Notes: generated by a model not told the origin, from the sequence alone. A stretch of DNA of 10,621 bases from Erysipelotrichaceae bacterium (GCA_030533035.1 JAUNJW010000049.1:1-10621), one strand, 5' to 3'. Positions 1 through 5,825 are shown, counted from the first letter of the stretch. Program-made: numbers and translations.

Positions 1-1077
1 ATCGACGGTATTATCGGCGGTGTCGGCGCTGTGCTTGGCTTCGTTCCGCAGATGTTCGTATTGTTTGCCTTCCTGGCGTTCCTGGAAGCGTGCGGATACA
101 TGGCGCGTGTCGCCTTTGTCATGGACCGTATTTTCCGCAAGTTCGGTCTTTCCGGCAAGAGCTTTATTCCGGTGCTGATCGGTACCGGCTGCGGCGTGCC
201 GGGCGTCATGGCTTCCCGTACCATCGAGAACGAGCGCGACCGCCGTATGACGATCATGACCACGACATTCATTCCCTGCGGCGCGAAATTGCCGATCATC
301 GCATTGATCTCTTCCGCGCTGTTCCATAAGGCTTCCTGGGTTGCGCCGAGCGCATATTTCCTGGGCATGGGCGCAATCATCATCTCGGGTATCATCCTGA
401 AGAAGACAAAGATGTTCGCCGGCGAGCCTGCTCCGTTTGTCATGGAGCTGCCCGCTTACCACTGGCCGACCGTCGGCAATATCTTACGGTCCATGTGGGA
501 AAGAGGCTGGTCCTTCATCAAGAAGGCAGGCTCCATCATCCTGCTGTCCTCGATCGTGATCTGGGCCGGTTCCACCTTCGGCTGGACCGACGGCACGTTC
601 GGCTGGAATCCTGATCTTGAACTGGAAGAATCCGTGCTCGGCGCTCTGGGCAATGGCATCAAATGGATCTTCGCACCGCTCGGATTTGACGATATCAAGG
701 CGACAATCGCCACCGTCATGGGCCTGGTTGCCAAGGAAGAAGTTGTCGGCGTCTTCGGCGTCCTCGACTTTGAAGGCCTCACAGCCCTGGCCGGCTACGC
801 GTTCCTGGCGTTCAACCTGCTTTGCGCTCCGTGCTTCGCTGCCATCGGCGCCATCAGACGTGAAATGAACAGCGCGAAGTGGACATGGTTCGCAATCGGC
901 TACCAGTGCCTGCTTGCCTATGTCACTGCCTTCATCATCTTCCAGCTCGGCTCCCTGTTTACAGGCGCGGGCAATATCTTCGGCGGCATCATCGCGATCG
1001 CCCTGGTTGCCGGAATTATCTGGCTGCTGGTCCGTCCCTACAATGAGTCTGTATCGCTGAAGACCGTCAAGGCCTGA
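1..1077 (+). CDS. feoB: Ferrous iron transport protein B, C-terminal part (5' end outside window)
   Basis: This is the membrane permease portion of FeoB, the main Fe(II) importer of anaerobic bacteria. The reading frame is open from the first base, so the N-terminal GTPase (G) domain and first membrane helices lie upstream of the window. Visible family signatures are the Gate motif GTGCGVPG followed by the SRTIENERDRR stretch, the PCGAKLP motif with its conserved cysteine, the APLGF...TVMGLVAKEEVVG segment, and LLCAPCFAAIGAIRRE near the end. About seven hydrophobic stretches alternate with short charged loops, and the protein ends in a positively charged tail after a last helix, as expected for FeoB. 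A GTG codon at 31 could be read as a start but lies inside conserved sequence, so it is not one. A hairpin and a small winged-helix gene follow 70 bp downstream, probably in the same transcript. The family call is secure; metal selectivity (Fe versus Mn) is not readable here. Confidence 0.95.
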   Translation: MDGIIGGVGAVLGFVPQMFVLFAFLAFLEACGYMARVAFVMDRIFRKFGLSGKSFIPVLIGTGCGVPGVMASRTIENERDRRMTIMTTTFIPCGAKLPIIALISSALFHKASWVAPSAYFLGMGAIIISGIILKKTKMFAGEPAPFVMELPAYHWPTVGNILRSMWERGWSFIKKAGSIILLSSIVIWAGSTFGWTDGTFGWNPDLELEESVLGALGNGIKWIFAPLGFDDIKATIATVMGLVAKEEVVGVFGVLDFEGLTALAGYAFLAFNLLCAPCFAAIGAIRREMNSAKWTWFAIGYQCLLAYVTAFIIFQLGSLFTGAGNIFGGIIAIALVAGIIWLLVRPYNESVSLKTVKA

Positions 1078-1095
1078 TCCGCATTCTGTAAAAAT

Positions 1096-1124
1096 ACAGG
1101 CGCCGGCATACTGTCAGCGCCTGT
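1096..1124 (+). other. Hairpin between feoB and the small winged-helix gene
   Basis: A perfect 8-bp inverted repeat, ACAGGCGC (1096-1103) and GCGCCTGT (1117-1124), encloses a 13-nt loop. It is followed by TCTTCGATTT rather than a clean T-run, so it is at best a leaky terminator. It may instead stabilise the feoB 3' end or attenuate transcription into the downstream gene, for which no separate promoter is obvious. Confidence 0.5.
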
Positions 1125-1147
1125 TCTTCGATTTGAGGATTACTGTT

Positions 1148-1378
1148 ATGAGCAGAAATGAAATGACTTCGGCAATGCTGAAATACCTGAAAGTCCTGAA
1201 GGAAATCGATCCGGCCGGACGCGGGATCCGCAGCATTGAAATCGCCAGAGCCCTGCAGGTATCCCGTTCCTCTGTCCATACGATGATGGACCGTCTCAAT
1301 GACAGCGGCTGCGTCGTCAAGGGACATTACGGCATTGTCTACCTGACCGAGAAGGGGATGGCCGCGGCGGAAGGCTGA
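1148..1378 (+). CDS. Miniature DtxR/MntR-type winged-helix protein
   Basis: This 76-residue protein resembles only the N-terminal DNA-binding domain of DtxR/MntR metalloregulators. Residues 8-20 form a first helix, residues 29-54 a helix-turn-helix (IEIARALQVSRSSVHTMMDRL), and residues 55-70 a wing ending in LTEKG, the counterpart of LTSKG in MntR. The iron/manganese dimerisation domain of the family (usual length about 140-230 residues) is absent. Aligned by eye to Bacillus MntR, the N-terminal metal ligands Asp8 and Glu11 correspond to Lys12 and Lys15, so metal sensing in the MntR manner is unlikely. The start is the ATG at 1148, with GAGG at 1135-1138 nine bases upstream; an in-frame TTG at 1133 overlaps that ribosome binding site and is rejected. 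Its position after feoB suggests a FeoC-like partner or a small regulator of iron uptake. That role is inferred from context. Confidence 0.75.
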   Translation: MSRNEMTSAMLKYLKVLKEIDPAGRGIRSIEIARALQVSRSSVHTMMDRLNDSGCVVKGHYGIVYLTEKGMAAAEG

Positions 1379-1392
1379 AATGAATCATACTG

Positions 1393-1424
1393 ATGAGTCT
1401 GCATGTTTATGCAGGCTCATTTTC
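1393..1424 (+). terminator. Terminator of the feoB/winged-helix unit
   Basis: A 12-bp stem with one G-U pair (1393-1404 with 1409-1420) has a 4-nt GTTT loop and is followed by TTTC. The stem sequence ATGAGTCTG...CTCAT recurs in the terminator at 2513. It begins 14 bp after the stop codon. Confidence 0.75.
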
Positions 1425-1463
1425 TGTCTGATCAGCCATGATCCGATTCTGTTCAGACAGAAA
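1421..1463. promoter_or_regulatory. 11-bp inverted repeat overlapping the esterase -35 region
   Basis: TTTCTGTCTGA (1421-1431) and TCAGACAGAAA (1453-1463) are perfectly complementary across a 21-nt spacer. The right arm covers the putative -35 hexamer of the next gene, and the left arm starts in the T-tract of the previous terminator. It could be a repressor operator or a second RNA hairpin; the sequence alone does not decide. Confidence 0.45.
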
Positions 1464-1482
1464 TCCGTTTGTTGTTTATAAT
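1454..1482 (+). promoter_or_regulatory. Predicted sigma-A promoter of the esterase gene
   Basis: The -10 hexamer is a perfect TATAAT at 1477-1482. A -35 candidate, CAGACA (1454-1459, four of six consensus bases), sits 17 bp upstream. Transcription would begin about 55-60 bases before the start codon. Confidence 0.55.
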
Positions 1483-1546
1483 TATTGAAGAGACTTACCG
1501 TTCAGCAGAATAATCATAATGAACACAAAACAGCAGGAGGAAACAG

Positions 1547-2491
1547 ATGGAAGTCAGAAGATACACATATGAAGAAATGCCCGAATTCAATCAGGAAGTG
1601 GAAGGCGCCGGTTATATTCAGACAACCGGTGATGAGGTCAGCGTCCATTATTACCGCGATGTGGAATACGCCGAAGTCAGCGGCACAAAGCTGCATCTGC
1701 AGATTCTGATCCCGGCCAGCCGCAATGACGGCTTCATGCCTTTCGCCCCGAAACAGTCTTTTTCCAGGCCGTGCTTTGTCTTTGTGCAGGGCTCCGGCTG
1801 GGGAAAGCAGTATGTCTGCGCCCAGCTGACCGGAGTGGCAAAGCTGGCCGCAAGAGGATATGTCTGCGCGATCGTCGAGTACCGCGATTCCTCAATCGCT
1901 TATTTCCCCGCCCAGGCATGCGACGCGCTCAACGCGGTCCGCTATCTCCGCAGCAATCATGAAAAATACGGAATTGATCCGGACCGGATGATTCTGGCCG
2001 GTGATTCCAGCGGCGGCCACACAGCCGTCTGGGGCGGCATGCTGCATAATGATGACAGCGCTCAGAATCTCTTTCCGGGTGTCAGCGGCGAAGTATGCGG
2101 CATTGTCAATTACTACGGCTCAACCTCTGTGATGGCGCCTGACTCCAATCCCCAGACAGTGAACCACTGCCTGCCGGACAGTCCCGAAGGCAGGGTGATG
2201 GGCGGCAGGAATCTTCTGGAAAACGATATGGAGCTTGCGAAGAAGCTGAGCTGTGAAACAAACATCGATGAAACAACAAAGATCGCGCCGATGCTCATTT
2301 TCCATGGCACCAAGGACAGAACAGTCAACTGCACGGGTTCCGTGATCCTGTATAACCGGCTGAAGGAAACCGGCCATGAAGTGAGTCTGTATCTGCTTAA
2401 AGGCGCGGATCACGGCGGCCCGGAATTCTGGCGGGAAGACGTGATCGATCTCGTTGAGGCATTTATGAAAAAATGCTTTGCGTCACGCTGA
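1547..2491 (+). CDS. Alpha/beta-hydrolase, esterase/lipase (BD-FAE/HSL-like)
   Basis: This 314-residue protein has the alpha/beta-hydrolase pattern of small carbohydrate or carboxyl esterases. The nucleophile elbow is GDSSG at 152-156 (Ser154). The acid is probably Asp257 in GTKDRTV and the catalytic histidine His289 in GADHGG. The region normally reading HGGGW, which forms the oxyanion hole, is QGSGW at 81-85, so the usual His is Gln. There is no signal peptide, which suggests cytoplasmic action on an imported small ester such as an acetylated or feruloylated sugar; the substrate is not identifiable. A strong AGGAGG at 1535-1540 lies 6 bases before ATG 1547. The gene has its own promoter and a strong terminator, so it is monocistronic. 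The sugar kinase downstream suggests, but does not prove, a shared carbohydrate role. Confidence 0.85.
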   Translation: MEVRRYTYEEMPEFNQEVEGAGYIQTTGDEVSVHYYRDVEYAEVSGTKLHLQILIPASRNDGFMPFAPKQSFSRPCFVFVQGSGWGKQYVCAQLTGVAKLAARGYVCAIVEYRDSSIAYFPAQACDALNAVRYLRSNHEKYGIDPDRMILAGDSSGGHTAVWGGMLHNDDSAQNLFPGVSGEVCGIVNYYGSTSVMAPDSNPQTVNHCLPDSPEGRVMGGRNLLENDMELAKKLSCETNIDETTKIAPMLIFHGTKDRTVNCTGSVILYNRLKETGHEVSLYLLKGADHGGPEFWREDVIDLVEAFMKKCFASR

Positions 2492-2512
2492 TCCGGAAGG
2501 ATGAATCCCGGC

Positions 2513-2545
2513 AATGAGTCTGTAATAATTCAGACTCATTTTTTT
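2513..2545 (+). terminator. Strong intrinsic terminator of the esterase gene
   Basis: A perfect 10-bp stem, AATGAGTCTG (2513-2522) and CAGACTCATT (2531-2540), has an 8-nt TAATAATT loop and a run of seven Ts at 2539-2545. The stem is nearly the same as that of the terminator at 1393. The T-run merges directly into the promoter of the next gene. Confidence 0.92.
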
Positions 2546-2553
2546 GTTATAAT
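2545..2553 (+). promoter_or_regulatory. Extended -10 promoter of the ROK kinase gene
   Basis: TGT followed by a perfect TATAAT (2548-2553) makes an extended -10 element. The properly spaced -35 position falls in the loop/stem of the preceding terminator and has no good hexamer, so the TGn extension probably compensates. Transcription would start around 2560, giving a leader of about 50 bases. Confidence 0.55.
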
Positions 2554-2608
2554 TTTTTCAGGAAGAAATCATTGTTCGCCGCAATGAAAACAGGAAGGAA
2601 TAATAAAC

Positions 2609-3526
2609 ATGGCCAATTATCTGACAATTGACGTCGGCGGCACCAATATCAAGTACGCTCTCATGGACGAGAACGCCGAGATTGCCGCCAAGGGAGAAAT
2701 CCCCACCCCTTATGAAGGACTGGAAGTTTTTATTGACACCATCGTATCGCTGTATGAAAAGTTTGCTGACAAGGACATCGCCGCCCTGGCAATGGCAGCG
2801 CCCGGCAAGATTGATTCAACTACCGGCTATTTCTACACATCCGGCGCCCTGAAGTATGTCAGCGGCGTCAATCTCAAAGACCGCCTGGCGGAAAGAATCC
2901 CGGTTCCTTTCGCGGTTGAAAACGACGCCAAGGCAGCTGCCCTGGCAGAGATCTGGATGGGCTCGATGTACGGCATCACCAACGGTGAAGTCATCGTTCT
3001 CGGCACCGGCATCGGCGGCGCGGTTATTATCAACGGCGCCCTGTACCGCGGCTCCACATTCGCGGCCGGCGAATTCTCCGTCATCTCCACACGTCTTGAT
3101 GAACCGTTCAACCCGCATGACAACAGCTGGGCAGGCCAGAACGGCGTTCCCGCCCTTGTAAAGGGATATGCCGAAAGAATCGGCGCCGATCCGGCTGAGC
3201 TCAACGGCCGCATCCTGTTCGCCAAAGCCAACGAAGGCGATCCCGACGCCCTGGCCGCCATCCGCAAATACTGCGAAGGCCTGGCAACCGGCATCATCTC
3301 ACTGCAGACAATTCTCGACGTCGACCGTGTTTCCATCGGCGGCGGCATCTCAAGACAGCCGGTCCTGCTGGATACGCTGCGCGCTGTCATAAAAGAAATC
3401 AACGCGCCGCTGGAAGGGCATATGCCTTACACTCTGCCGGATATCCAGCCGTGCAGCTTCGGCAATGACGCCAACATGATCGGCGCTCTGTATCATTATC
3501 TCTACGAGCTCAACGGCGCCGCATAA
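2609..3526 (+). CDS. ROK-family sugar kinase
   Basis: This 305-residue ATP-dependent sugar kinase phosphorylates a hexose, amino sugar or beta-glucoside. The phosphate-binding loop DVGGTNIKYAL lies at 8-18. ENDAK at 104-108 carries the likely catalytic base Asp106. A second ATP loop, LGTGIGGA, lies at 131-138, and Glu155 in AAGEF fits the sugar-contacting Glu. SIGGGIS at 242-248 is the adenosine-binding part. The CxCGxxGC zinc motif found after GEFGH in many ROK glucokinases and NagC-type repressors is absent (the region reads HDNSWAGQNG), and there is no N-terminal helix-turn-helix. It is therefore a kinase of the zinc-less type common in Bacillota (BglK-like and relatives), not a repressor. 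AGGAAGGAA at 2592-2600 lies 8 bases before ATG 2609. Substrate unknown. Confidence 0.9.
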   Translation: MANYLTIDVGGTNIKYALMDENAEIAAKGEIPTPYEGLEVFIDTIVSLYEKFADKDIAALAMAAPGKIDSTTGYFYTSGALKYVSGVNLKDRLAERIPVPFAVENDAKAAALAEIWMGSMYGITNGEVIVLGTGIGGAVIINGALYRGSTFAAGEFSVISTRLDEPFNPHDNSWAGQNGVPALVKGYAERIGADPAELNGRILFAKANEGDPDALAAIRKYCEGLATGIISLQTILDVDRVSIGGGISRQPVLLDTLRAVIKEINAPLEGHMPYTLPDIQPCSFGNDANMIGALYHYLYELNGAA

Positions 3527-3543
3527 GAAAAAAATACACAGAC

Positions 3544-3573
3544 AAAAAACTGCCCCGCTGACGCGGGGCTTTT
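3544..3573. terminator. Bidirectional terminator between convergent ROK kinase and S24 repressor genes
   Basis: GCCCCGC (3552-3558) and GCGGGGC (3563-3569) form a perfect 7-bp GC stem with a TGAC loop. TTTT (3570-3573) follows on the plus strand and, on the minus strand, AG then six Ts (3549-3544). It serves the two genes that converge here. Confidence 0.9.
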
Positions 3574-3579
3574 GAATGC

Positions 3580-4173
3580 TCAGAAATAGGTTTTGCAGGA
3601 GATGACCCGGCCGATCACCCGGACCGGAAGCTTCTGTATTTCATCGGATGTGAAATATCTGTTTTCCACGTCAGGATTGGCGGCTTCCAGAATCATCATG
3701 TTTTTCTTGAGGACAACCTTCTTGACGGTGACTTCCTGGTCGATCATGACAACGCCGATTTCACCGCTGCTGATATGGCTGGTCTGCTGCACAAGGACAA
3801 GCGAGCCGTCCATGATGCCGACGCCGTTCATCGAGTTTCCGGTGACCTGAAGATAATAGTCGCCGTTTTTGCAGTCGGAGAGGGAAGCGTCCTCCTCACC
3901 GATATAATTCTCTTCCGCAAACAGGTCATAGCCGCCTTTGACATAGCCGAGGACCGGCAGTTTGACGGAGATGTCCATTCCCTTGAGAACCGGCTCGATA
4001 TTGTAGCCGACAAGCTCGGAAAGCTTTGCCATGACCTCCGGCGACACGCGCCGGATCTGGCCGCTTGCCCAGCGGCTGGAAGTGGAGCGGGAGACACCCA
4101 GGCGGCGGGCGATCTCACTGTCGTTGAAACCGGTTTTCTGCTTATAATCACGGATAATGTCTTTCAGATCCAT
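3580..4173 (-). CDS. XRE-S24 (LexA/CI-like) self-cleaving transcriptional repressor
   Basis: This 197-residue protein joins an N-terminal Cro/CI-type helix-turn-helix (about 18-42, DSEIARRLGVSRSTSSRWASG) to a C-terminal S24 peptidase domain (about 70-197). The catalytic serine is Ser114 in TGNSMNG and the lysine is Lys151 in VTVKK. They are 37 residues apart, the same spacing as in E. coli LexA (Ser119/Lys156) and UmuD (Ser60/Lys97). The cleavage-site region LPVLGYVKGGYDLF aligns with that of LexA, but the scissile Ala-Gly becomes Gly80-Gly81. The start is ATG at 4173, 7 bases after GAGG; an in-frame GTG at 4182 overlaps this ribosome binding site and is rejected. It diverges from dinB, so it most likely represses dinB and itself until RecA-stimulated autocleavage after DNA damage. 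A phage-derived ancestry is possible, but no phage genes surround it. Confidence 0.88.
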   Translation of the reverse strand: MDLKDIIRDYKQKTGFNDSEIARRLGVSRSTSSRWASGQIRRVSPEVMAKLSELVGYNIEPVLKGMDISVKLPVLGYVKGGYDLFAEENYIGEEDASLSDCKNGDYYLQVTGNSMNGVGIMDGSLVLVQQTSHISSGEIGVVMIDQEVTVKKVVLKKNMMILEAANPDVENRYFTSDEIQKLPVRVIGRVISCKTYF

Positions 4174-4188
4174 AGTCAGCACCTCACA

Positions 4189-4210
4189 TGCATATAATAC
4201 AATGAATGCA
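4189..4210. promoter_or_regulatory. Candidate operator over the repressor's own -10 region
   Basis: The half-sites TGCATAT (4189-4195) and GAATGCA (4204-4210) form an imperfect inverted repeat covering the minus-strand -10 hexamer. Its arms resemble those of the perfect repeat at 4242-4262. A perfect palindrome, AAATGCATTT (4221-4230), lies halfway between the two sites. Binding by the adjacent S24 repressor is inferred. Confidence 0.45.
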
Positions 4211-4222
4211 ACTGTTTTTCAA
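4194..4222 (-). promoter_or_regulatory. Promoter of the S24 repressor gene
   Basis: On the minus strand, TTGAAA (4222-4217) and TATTAT (4199-4194) are separated by 17 bp, each matching consensus at five of six bases. Transcription would start close to 4187, leaving a short leader with GAGG before ATG 4173. Confidence 0.75.
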
Positions 4223-4241
4223 ATGCATTTATGAAATGTTA

Positions 4242-4262
4242 CGCATATGATTGAAATATGCG
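4242..4262. promoter_or_regulatory. Candidate operator over the dinB -35 region
   Basis: A perfect inverted repeat, CGCATAT (4242-4248), 7 bp, ATATGCG (4256-4262), is centred on the dinB -35 hexamer. A bound dimer here would block RNA polymerase. The placement in the divergent region next to an HTH-S24 repressor makes that protein the natural candidate ligand. Confidence 0.6.
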
Positions 4263-4279
4263 ACATCCGGATTTATAAT
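4251..4279 (+). promoter_or_regulatory. Promoter of dinB and the downstream small gene
   Basis: TTGAAA (4251-4256) and TATAAT (4274-4279) are 17 bp apart, eleven of twelve consensus bases. The expected start near 4286 gives a leader of only about 12 bases. So strong a core promoter in front of an error-prone polymerase implies tight repression. Confidence 0.8.
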
Positions 4280-4297
4280 GAAGCTGCGTAAAGGAAT

Positions 4298-5566
4298 ATG
4301 GAGCGGGACAGAATCATTTTTCACATCGATATCAATCACTGCTACGCGCAGATCGAGGAAATGAAATATCCGGCCCTGCGGGACGTGCCGATGGCGGTCG
4401 GCGGCCATGAGGAAAAGCGCCACGGCATCATCCTGGCCAAAAATGACATCGCCAAAAAGTCCGGGATTCTGACAGGCGAAAGCCTGCGCGAGGCAAGGGA
4501 GAAATGCCCGGACCTGCTGATCATCCCGCCTTCCTATGACGACTATATTTACTACACCGGCGAAGTGAAGAAGATCTACCGCCGCTACAGCGACCATGTC
4601 GAGTCATTCGGCCTCGATGAGGCCTGGGTCGACTATACGGATTCGGAAAAGCTCTTCGGCGATCCGGCAGCCATGGCGGAAAGGATCCGCCATGAGGTGA
4701 AGGAGGAAATCGGCCTTGAAGTGTCGGCCGGGCTTTCCTGGAACAAGATCTTCGCCAAGCTCGGCAGCGACCGCAAGAAAAAGGACGGGCCTTTCATTAT
4801 CACCAGGGACAACTACCGCGACACGGTCTGGCCGCTGCCGGTTTCGGACCTGCTCTATGTCGGACCGGCCACCACCCGCAAGCTGCGCGAGCGCAGCATT
4901 CATACCATCGGCGACCTGGCCGTCTATCCCCGCCGGTACCTGAAGAAGGCGATGGGGATCCCCGGCGAGATGATCTCCATCTTCGCCAACGGCGGCGACA
5001 CCAGCCCGGTGAGCGAAAGCTTTTACCATCCGCCGGTCAAATCGGTCGGCAATTCCATGACCATGGTTCATGACGTGGATAATCCGGAAGACCTGCGGGC
5101 CGTTTACTATGTCCTGTGCGAAGCGGTGGCCTCAAGGCTGCGTGACCACGGCATGGAGGGCAATGTGATTTCCATCTCACTGCGCTCAAGCGGCCTGGAC
5201 TGGTACGGCTGCGAACGGAAGATTGAGCAGTATACCGACGTCAGCGAAACCATCCTTCATACAGCCATGGAGCTTGTCATATCCCTCTATGATTTTGAGA
5301 ATCCCCTGCGGGCGGTCGGCGTCTCCGTCAGCGGCCTGCGTCCGTTCAGCGGCATCCACCAGCTGAATCTCTTCCTGGACGAGGAGGCGCTGGAAGCCTC
5401 CAGGAAGACCGATCTGGTCATGGATGAGATCCGCTCAAAGTACGGTTATTACGCGGTGCAGAGAGCCTGCACGGCGGTGGACCGCGAACTGACGGAGTTC
5501 AATGTCAAAGAGGAGCACACAGTACATCCGGTCGGCTATTTCCAGGGGAGGAAGATGACCCCGTAG
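4298..5566 (+). CDS. dinB: DNA polymerase IV (Y-family, DinB type)
   Basis: This 422-residue translesion DNA polymerase copies damaged templates at low fidelity. The palm motif HIDINHCYAQIE carries catalytic Asp11, with Tyr16 at the steric-gate position. HGIILAKND (42-50) is the typical fingers motif. GLDEAWVD supplies catalytic Asp107-Glu108. LSWNKIFAKLGSD (147-159) follows, then a helix-hairpin-helix-like stretch at about 187-208. The little-finger domain starts near 245, and a canonical beta-clamp-binding motif QLNLF lies at 355-359, before the YGYYAVQRA region. All catalytic residues are present. ATG 4298 is the first possible start (an in-frame stop lies at 4289); AAGGA is only 2 bases away, an unusually tight spacing that may limit translation. 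It diverges from an S24 repressor and is followed 16 bp later by an 80-residue gene, so it is probably damage-inducible. Confidence 0.93.
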   Translation: MERDRIIFHIDINHCYAQIEEMKYPALRDVPMAVGGHEEKRHGIILAKNDIAKKSGILTGESLREAREKCPDLLIIPPSYDDYIYYTGEVKKIYRRYSDHVESFGLDEAWVDYTDSEKLFGDPAAMAERIRHEVKEEIGLEVSAGLSWNKIFAKLGSDRKKKDGPFIITRDNYRDTVWPLPVSDLLYVGPATTRKLRERSIHTIGDLAVYPRRYLKKAMGIPGEMISIFANGGDTSPVSESFYHPPVKSVGNSMTMVHDVDNPEDLRAVYYVLCEAVASRLRDHGMEGNVISISLRSSGLDWYGCERKIEQYTDVSETILHTAMELVISLYDFENPLRAVGVSVSGLRPFSGIHQLNLFLDEEALEASRKTDLVMDEIRSKYGYYAVQRACTAVDRELTEFNVKEEHTVHPVGYFQGRKMTP

Positions 5567-5582
5567 ACAGGAGCCTTATTCA

Positions 5583-5825
5583 ATGGAACTGTATAAAAGA
5601 TATGTGGATGTCATTCTTTATCAGAAACGCAACGGCGACATCCTGCCGCTGTATGTCTGCTGGGAAAACGGCAGGCGCTACAAGATCGACAAGGTGCTCA
5701 GCAGCGAACGCCGGGCTTCCCAGGTCGGCGGCTGCGGCATACGCTATGCCTGCATGATCCAGGGCAGAAGGCGCAACCTGTTTCTGGAAAAGAACAAATG
5801 GTTTATCGAAAGCTACCAGCCCTGA
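5583..5825 (+). CDS. Small conserved-looking protein co-transcribed with dinB, function unknown
   Basis: This 80-residue protein begins 16 bp after the dinB stop with AGGAG at 5569-5573, nine bases before ATG, and shares the dinB terminator. It is rich in basic and aromatic residues. The core reads as short predicted beta strands: VDVILYQKRNGDILPLYVCWENG (residues 8-30), a basic YKIDKVLSSERRAS segment, a glycine-rich GGCGIRYAC turn with two cysteines, then IQGRRRNLFLEKNKWFIE. No signal peptide or membrane helix is seen. The pattern recalls small uncharacterised proteins I associate with dinB loci in Bacillota, but I cannot name a family and do not see clear YolD features. Given the operon it may be an accessory of the polymerase, for example a nucleic-acid or clamp-binding factor; that is inference only. 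Confidence 0.75.
   Translation: MELYKRYVDVILYQKRNGDILPLYVCWENGRRYKIDKVLSSERRASQVGGCGIRYACMIQGRRRNLFLEKNKWFIESYQP

Noticed and set aside
31..33. GTG at 31 as a start codon of feoB
   Set aside because: The frame is open upstream to base 1 and already reads FeoB-like sequence, so the gene continues beyond the window edge.
1041..1053. CAATGAGTCTGTA in the feoB 3' end, identical over 13 bases to the terminator at 2512-2524
   Set aside because: It encodes part of the feoB C-terminus and has no complementary arm nearby; a chance match is the simplest reading, though it is striking.
2833..3402. Minus-strand open frame (189 codons) inside the ROK kinase gene
   Set aside because: It is a shadow of a GC-rich coding strand; the plus-strand product has full ROK motifs.
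3416..3425. GGCATATGCC palindrome, similar to the GCATAT half-sites near dinB
   Set aside because: It lies inside conserved ROK coding sequence, far from a promoter, and lacks the 7-bp spacer.
4174..4182. GTG at 4182 as start of the S24 repressor
   Set aside because: It overlaps the GAGG ribosome binding site that is well spaced for ATG 4173.
4604..5071. Minus-strand open frame inside dinB
   Set aside because: Antisense to conserved Pol IV sequence and without a promoter or ribosome binding site.
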